From Episyrphus balteatus (lineage: Eukaryota > Arthropoda > Insecta > Diptera > Syrphidae), in contig NC_079137.1 of the NCBI RefSeq assembly GCF_945859705.1, positions 55,894,552-55,958,551 of the forward strand: a stretch of 64,000 bases of DNA, in the 5' to 3' direction. Shown here piece after piece: positions 58,340-64,000 of the stretch; within the stretch, counting starts at the first letter, position 1; every line of letters begins with the position of its first letter. Below the pieces are notes generated by a model. The model saw only the letters and a program-made list of their open reading frames with translations, did not search any database and had not been told where the DNA came from. The position numbers and the translations under genes were made by a program.

Positions 58340-59099
58340 ACTCACTTGTTCAAAACTGCCCCAACTGTGTCAACGACATAAAATGTTAATATATTCATTC
58401 AAAAATTCACCGTTTAAAATTTATTAAACATCAACAAAAATTGTGTTGCGTTTTGAAATCACGCACCAATTTTTTTTTAAACTCTTATAACTAAAAAACT
58501 GAAATAATACAAAACTACTATAAAAATCACCTTCCACCTATAAATCTTAAAGCCAGCTGAGATAACCAAGGAAAGCCATTGACATTTATGGATATGGTGT
58601 TGACGAGTTCAAATATCGAATAACTTCTAAAAAAGATTGATAAACTAAAAAGTTATATGCAGTGTTCAAATGTGCCCCGTGTTAAAAAGTGCCCAACTCT
58701 CCCCTAAAAATGATAAAAATCGTGGCTGTGTTGTGTGTTTGATGATAAATTTTGTTTCGAACAATTAACAGGGCCTTGAGGCTAGAAAATTTTACAGAAA
58801 TGGTCCAAAATTTTGAGTCCACCCCAAGTTCTTATACATATTAAAAATCATAGATTGTTGTTTCGAAGATGTTCAAAAAACTATTTTTTTCCTGAAAAAT
58901 TCAAAAAACCTCAAAGTGTATAAAAAAATGTTTCGAAATTTTTTGACCACTAAAACTTAAGGCGTGTGTTGTCAAAATTATGCAGCTCTTTGAAAACCCC
59001 GCAGTCAAAATTTTGACTCTACAACAGTATAATATTTAGTTAGTGAATGGTCAACAAAAAAATCAGATGCTTTTATGTTTTTTTATGATTAAATTAGAG
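58340..59099. other. Non-coding stretch
   Basis: No gene. It holds two further GTTCAAANNTGCCCC phrases. The rest is AT-rich. Confidence 0.5.
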
Positions 59100-59284
59100 G
59101 AAACTAAGAAAGTCACTGTGGCGTATGCGTAATTTTTGTTTATGTTAAAGTCACAAATATTTTTACTTGCGATATAGGTACTATATATCAAGTTATGCAT
59201 TCGTACAAAAAAAAAAGTTGAGATAGCATTTTTCCATGACATTACGATGGTAGACAATGCCAAAAAAGTGGGTCCCGGAATTCC

Positions 59285-59326
<42 letters not shown>

Positions 59327-60125
59327 ATAAGGAGCTACAGCCTAAACGGATGGACCCATTAATGTCAAACTTGGTATGTAGCGTTATTTAGCGACTCTCC
59401 AGAGGGGTTTTTGGAATTAATATTTTTGGACCAAAAATAACGGTACTTGTCATATACCGATATAAGTAAAATTGAAATATCTCGAAAATGGCTCCAACGA
59501 TTTTGTTTAAAAAATTCAAATGTTAGTTTTAAGCTAAGGTCTATATTCCAATGAAAAAATTTTTTTTTGAAAATCATTATTAACGGTACCTGCCATAGAA
59601 CCGTTTTTTTCAAATTCGAATATCTCCGAAACTTCTTATTCGATTTCAAGAAAACTTTTTGTGAAGAAGCATTTATATAATTTAAATATAAACCAAAAAT
59701 TAAATTTTCAAAAAAATAATTTTTGGATTTTTAAAAAAATTTTGAAAATTTTTTTTTGAAAAATCAAATTTTCGAAAACGGGACATCGAAATTTTTTGAA
59801 ATTTTGTTTTTAAATGTTGATTAGTGATTTCTACAAAATGGCATACAAATTTTATTTTAAAACTTTTTTTCCAAAAAATTATATATAAAAAATTGTTTTT
59901 TTAAAAAACGGCTCTAACGATTTTGAAAATTTTTTTTCTAAAAATGCACGTTAATATATCAATCAAAACTGCAAACTTGTTTTGGAGGGCAATTTAATTT
60001 CAGATTTTATTTTATTTTTTTTTTAAACGAATTTTATTTTTTTTTACAAATTTCTATATAAAAAGTCTTAACAATTTAAGCAACTTTAACTCCAAGAGCA
60101 AGTTCGTGCGACCCAGTCGTGCATT
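59100..60125 (+). repeat. Repeat B, copy 5 (most complete), with (GTCT)n
   Basis: Starts near GTCACTGTGGCGTATGCG and passes AAAAAGTGGGTCCCGGAATT, about ten GTCT units (59,285-59,326), AAACGGATGGACCCATTAAT, GACTCTCCAGAGGGGTTTTT and CTCGAAAATGGCTCCAACGA. It ends GAGCAAGTTCGTGCGACCCA and GTCGTGC. The tail equals the reverse of the start of copies 3 and 4. There is no ORF. A central GTCT tract is a known feature of some fly Helitron-like repeats (DINE-1), but I cannot show Helitron ends here. Confidence 0.88.
59285..59326 (+). repeat. (GTCT)n microsatellite
   Basis: About ten uninterrupted GTCT units inside repeat B copy 5; shorter versions lie at the same relative place in copies 2 and 3. Confidence 0.95.
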
Positions 60126-63100
60126 TTATTTTATTTATATTCATGTAAATTGGCCTTGATGATGTCGTCTTTTTTATAACAACATAGGTCTAAAATGTTT
60201 TGAATTTTTATTTTTTTGAAATTCTGATGACTTTTGAATTTTTCAGTACAAAATTTGTTTTTTTGAATATCTTTTAAATGTAGGATGGATTTTTGGTTAT
60301 TTACTTATTTTTTTGAGGTGAACAAACGATTGTCGTTTGAATTAAAAAAAAAAAAATAATTTTTGGTAGATTTAAGAAAAAAAAATTATATTTTGTATGA
60401 AAATTGCTATAAAAATAGTTTTTTGTATACATATTTTATAAACGGAAGACTGGCCATCACTTCTAATAGAACTTCAAATAGAAATAAACCGAAAGAATCG
60501 GTACCCAGAAATAATGGGTAACAGTAAGTAAGATTAAAAATCGATAAAAACTACCATGATTATTAAATTTAACTGTGAAATCCATATTCAACTTATTCCA
60601 CATTTCTAAAAATTACCTCTATTAATTCTTATAGTCCTTTTTATTAACACTGCGATGAACCATAACTATTGCCCATATAATCTACCATTCAATTGTGAAA
60701 ATTTCAATCTTAATAAAAAGTAATTTCAAACAACAGTTCATTTCGACACAAAGAAGTAACCTTTCCAAATTTTCCCATAAGTAGCTACTTTGAAATTTGT
60801 GTAATACTCTCTCTCTAAGACCTTTTTGAAAGCCTATAATACCACCTACAACCAAAGTAGCATATTTGCTTAGCAAAAAAAAATAAAAGAACAGAAAATC
60901 CTGTCCACTTATCACCTCTCTATATCCCCGTCGAGGATTAAGTGGGTGCTATAGTTTAGTGTGTTTATGTTTAACTCTCTGTACAGTGCTGACAAACTAA
61001 AGTTCTCTCTATTCCCAAGTAAATAATATAATAATACAAACGAGAGAAAAAAAACAGAAAAAAATACTCTACTTTATTTTTTCATGTTGCCTTCCGTTAC
61101 TAGTCCTTTTTGCGGAAATTATTTTTTTTTTTTTTATAGAATATTGCGCTTCCTCCATGAAAACCTCCTATACCCTTCTTAATATCAAGGTAACTTTATA
61201 CTATACCTAAATTGCAAAAGAGCTTTTGAGGGAAACGAAATAAAAACGAAGCCTAACAGACGCGCTTCTGCAGCAACTGGATAAAAACACAACACGACTA
61301 CGACCCGACTCGACGATGATGATGCCGTTAAAAGGCTATGGAATATTGTAGAATTGAATTTATGTGCTCTCATTAAAAATGTTCCCTGATTTTGTATCGC
61401 TTCTCGTCTCCCTGACTGTGATCCTAGCGCACGACTTTTCTGTGTCCCGGTGTCCCAGAAGTGTCGACGAGGCCAGACTCTGTCGCGACTTATGAGAGAA
61501 AAGAAACACTATACCGCACCGAACCACCCTAAAAAACACATACCAATACACGTTTCAAAAAGCAAACCTAAAAGAGGCTGGAGATGGGCTTCCATAGAGT
61601 GGTTATTCGGTGAGGTATGACGACGACTCGACTGTGGGAGCTGTGGAAGTAGGAAAGTTTGTGGTGTCGCTGTCGTATGTTGGGACAGCGTTATAGAGCT
61701 AAAAAGTGTTAACACACTCTCGACAAGGACACAACGATATAAGCCTTTTCTGCTATATCCTAGCTGCATCACCAACACACTGGCACATACACGACAAACG
61801 TCGTCATCATCATCATCAGAATCGTTGTCGTCGTCGTTTATTTTGTCCGACTCACAGATGGCGGAGCAATGACTGAACTTTTATTCCCTTTAGAAAAAGG
61901 AATCTCACAAAACGACAAATATACACTTATTGCAAAACTGGGTAGGTGAGTATTTATATATATTTACGGATGTAGTGTAGCTTTGTCGGCATTCGACAAT
62001 CGGCATATACACATCCTTTGGGCTACAAATAAACATAAAAATCACAGATAATGAGATTGTGGCTTAAAATACACTTTCGAGCGAGTCGAAGTTGGTTTGT
62101 TGTTGGGAGTTGATAAAGTTGAGTTTGGTTAATTTAAATTCACAACTGCTCAATCGAAGCTTAATTAAAAGCAAAGTGAAGGAGTTCGGAATGCATATTA
62201 TATATATTATTGTACTTTGTATACATTTCTTTTGTATCAAATCAGGAACATCATCAAGGGAAAATGTTACATTCAGATTCAGTTTCAATGATAAAACCAG
62301 AGAAGCATTTATTGGAATTAGGGACGAGCCTGGAAGGCTACAATCTACAAAGCAAAGCACCTACTTGTTAGGAAGTTAATAAAGGTACCTACAAAGTGAA
62401 TGACTCTGTTTTTCTGTGTTGGATTTGTAAAAATAAGTTCAAAGCTTCAAAGGAAGTCAGAAGCTTGTTTTAAAATCTTAAGTTTTTTTTATAAATGAAA
62501 AAGGATATAAAAACACAAACAGAAAATTCAAAGGTTATTGACCCTAAAAAAAAACCTTTGATATCAAAGCTTTGCGAATACTCAATCAAATAATTTATTT
62601 TCAAAAATGTGGATGTTTTATAAATAGGCTACTGTTTATACTAGAAAAAATGTGATTAAGGAAAAATTTTTTTGTTACAATTTAATGATTTGAAACAAAA
62701 ATTGTATTGCTTAAAACAAAATCGTTGTTTTAAGTCTTTTGTTTTCAATCAGTGCTTTTGAGGTTTGTTTTTGGTGACAAGTTTGCAATTCAGCAAAGAG
62801 AAAGTTTAAAATCAATTGCAAATTATTTTTAAGTCAAATCAATTGCTTGCAAAGGTATCAAAGCGGTTGCGATCTTATTAATTATTGCGCTATAAGAGAA
62901 ATAAGTTTAAATAAAATTGTGAAATTTCATTACATTAGGTTAAGAAATATGGTGGGAAGAGTTGAAAATTATATAAAAGGATTTTTTTTGGTAAGCTGGC
63001 CAATTGAATAGTTTTCAAGTTGTTTTTTTTTTATCAAACTTAATTTTTTTGTCGAAAAACCTGTCATGATAAGCATTCTGTAGATTGAAAAAATTTAAAA

Positions 63101-63137
63101 CAAATCGTTTGGTCTTTTCAAAAGAGACATTCCATCG
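60126..63137. other. Non-coding stretch with a possible exon
   Basis: The part 60,900-62,050 is less AT-biased, with ATC and GTC microsatellites near 61,805-61,840. A possible exon lies at about 62,246-62,376 and is discussed in the findings. I can support nothing else. Confidence 0.45.
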
Positions 63138-63530
63138 TCACGGGTGGGACACTTGTAATTGTTTGTCTCAATTTCAAATTCTACACAAAATTATACAGTA
63201 AATTAGTTTATTAATTTAACAGGAAAAAGAAAAATATGTCAATTTGATTGTTTTTAAAAATAAAAAGGATATTTCAACTGTCACGGGTGGGACATAAAAA
63301 GAAGCGATTTTGTTTGTGTAATTGCTAATAGAATGTCTGTAAATTTATTTTCTAAATTTCTGACTTTGTACACAAAACATTCGTAGTTTTTATAATGAAA
63401 AGCAAGCTAGTAACCTGTTTTTACTAGAGCCCAAATAAAACAATTTTGCAAATTATCTAATTTCTAATATCAAATCGTATAGGAAATTATTTTATTTGAG
63501 TTAGACATTTTACTGCCACGGGTGGGAAAC
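63138..63530 (+). repeat. Three CACGGGTGGGA motifs
   Basis: TCACGGGTGGGACA occurs at 63,138-63,151 and 63,281-63,294, and CCACGGGTGGGAAA at 63,516-63,529, all on the plus strand, each preceded by an ACATT- or ATTT-like run. Spacing is 143 and 235 bp. The surrounding DNA is AT-rich and dissimilar. Confidence 0.75.
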
Positions 63531-63562
63531 GGCCGAATTGTTTTAAAAAAAGACATCTTTAA

Positions 63563-63784
63563 CCCTCTGAAGGCACACCTCTTTTTTTGCGAATTTGGTT
63601 TATACTTTTTCATGGCGCTAGAACTTTTTTCGGTCTCACTATTTTATGGAGAATCATATATGAAATTGATGTAGAATTTTTCGAGGAATTCGAATACTGT
63701 ATTCACAATTCAATAAAAATGTATTTTCACCCTTACAAAGACACTTTTGTCCTGCCAAATTCGCACTCGTGTGCCGACAGAGGG
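63563..63784 (+). mobile_element. piggyBac-like MITE, 222 bp, TTAA target
   Basis: Starts CCCTCTGAAGGCACACC and ends GTGTGCCGACAGAGGG; TTAA flanks both ends (63,559-63,562 and 63,785-63,788). Inner portions (GCGAATTTGG near 63,588 and CCAAATTCGC near 63,757) are also inverted. TTAA duplication and CCC-start TIRs are hallmarks of piggyBac elements. The open frame across it is a by-product; there is no transposase. Confidence 0.88.
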
Positions 63785-64000
63785 TTAAAATTAAAAAAAA
63801 AATTAAAACACCAAAGAGATTAAATATTTGCAGTCTGAGTCATGCCAATCACTTTTTTCCGTGTTCAAATATATACACATTAGGGCGTTCGTTATTTGGT
63901 TTTTTTTTCGAGAATCAAGTTCCTAAGTGGAAAAACTGTTTCTAAATAATAAAAAAAAATCCTCTAATTTTTTCAAATTCTTATTTTGACACTAGATGAC

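Noticed and set aside
61185..61778. Overlapping minus-strand frames of 62-89 codons
   Set aside because: S- and V-runs come from trinucleotide microsatellites; three frames overlap; no domain.
63587..63823. 78-codon frame over the TTAA element
   Set aside because: It starts inside the left TIR and runs through the right TIR of a MITE; a by-product of the element, not a gene.

Overview
This window looks like gene-poor chromosomal DNA from an insect, most likely a fly (Diptera). It is strongly AT-rich and full of poly-A/poly-T tracts, and carries trinucleotide microsatellites. It has eukaryotic core promoters (GATA site, TATA box, initiator), an AATAAA polyadenylation signal, a LINE with an RNase H domain, and many short terminal-inverted-repeat (TIR) elements. 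The species cannot be fixed from the sequence alone. There is no bacterial operon, ribosome binding site, rRNA gene or CRISPR array.

Only one protein gene is convincingly intact: a secreted, single-exon trypsin-like serine protease of 265 residues at 20,698-21,495 (+). Three broken paralogues lie 11-15 kb downstream: 32,690-33,465 (-), 35,251-35,504 (+) and 35,525-36,240 (-). The last two face each other tail to tail and both are damaged at a shared point. The intact gene and two of the broken copies keep the same short promoter (a GATAAG site 6-8 bp upstream of TATAAAA), which suggests a gut-type digestive protease family undergoing birth and death.

Region by region: 1-12.4 kb is non-coding with two tandem repeat patches. 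A 5'-truncated LINE of the I/Loa type sits at 12.4-14.7 kb, and its RNase H domain is split by a TIR element. Dispersed repeats A, B and C occupy 17.6-18.0, 22.5-23.7 and 26.0-27.4 kb. A minisatellite with a unit of about 140 bp runs from 28.75 kb to 32.57 kb and is interrupted by a 2.74-kb element with 31-bp TIRs. The broken protease cluster, a LINE scrap and another repeat B copy follow at 32.7-36.2 kb. From 36 to 47.9 kb there is mostly unique non-coding DNA, with one small TIR element and a near-perfect 101-nt hairpin at 45.8 kb.

The stretch 47.9-51.06 kb is a nest of transposons. A repeat B copy is interrupted by a CACTG-ended element (TAA target duplication), which is itself interrupted by an 899-bp element (CAACG target duplication). 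A third, TA-flanked element is inserted separately in the same repeat. Further on come nested AAGCGGA-rich elements (52.5-53.0 kb), an unexplained array of about twelve TTTATACCARTCAG motifs (54.35-55.73 kb), a (GTCT)n-bearing repeat B (59.1-60.1 kb), three CACGGGTGGGA motifs (63.1-63.5 kb) and a TTAA-flanked piggyBac-like MITE (63.56-63.78 kb).

The most interesting observations are the motif array, the transposon nest with paralogous empty sites, the tRNA-promoter-like modules inside TIR elements, the large hairpin and the scrambled protease paralogues.
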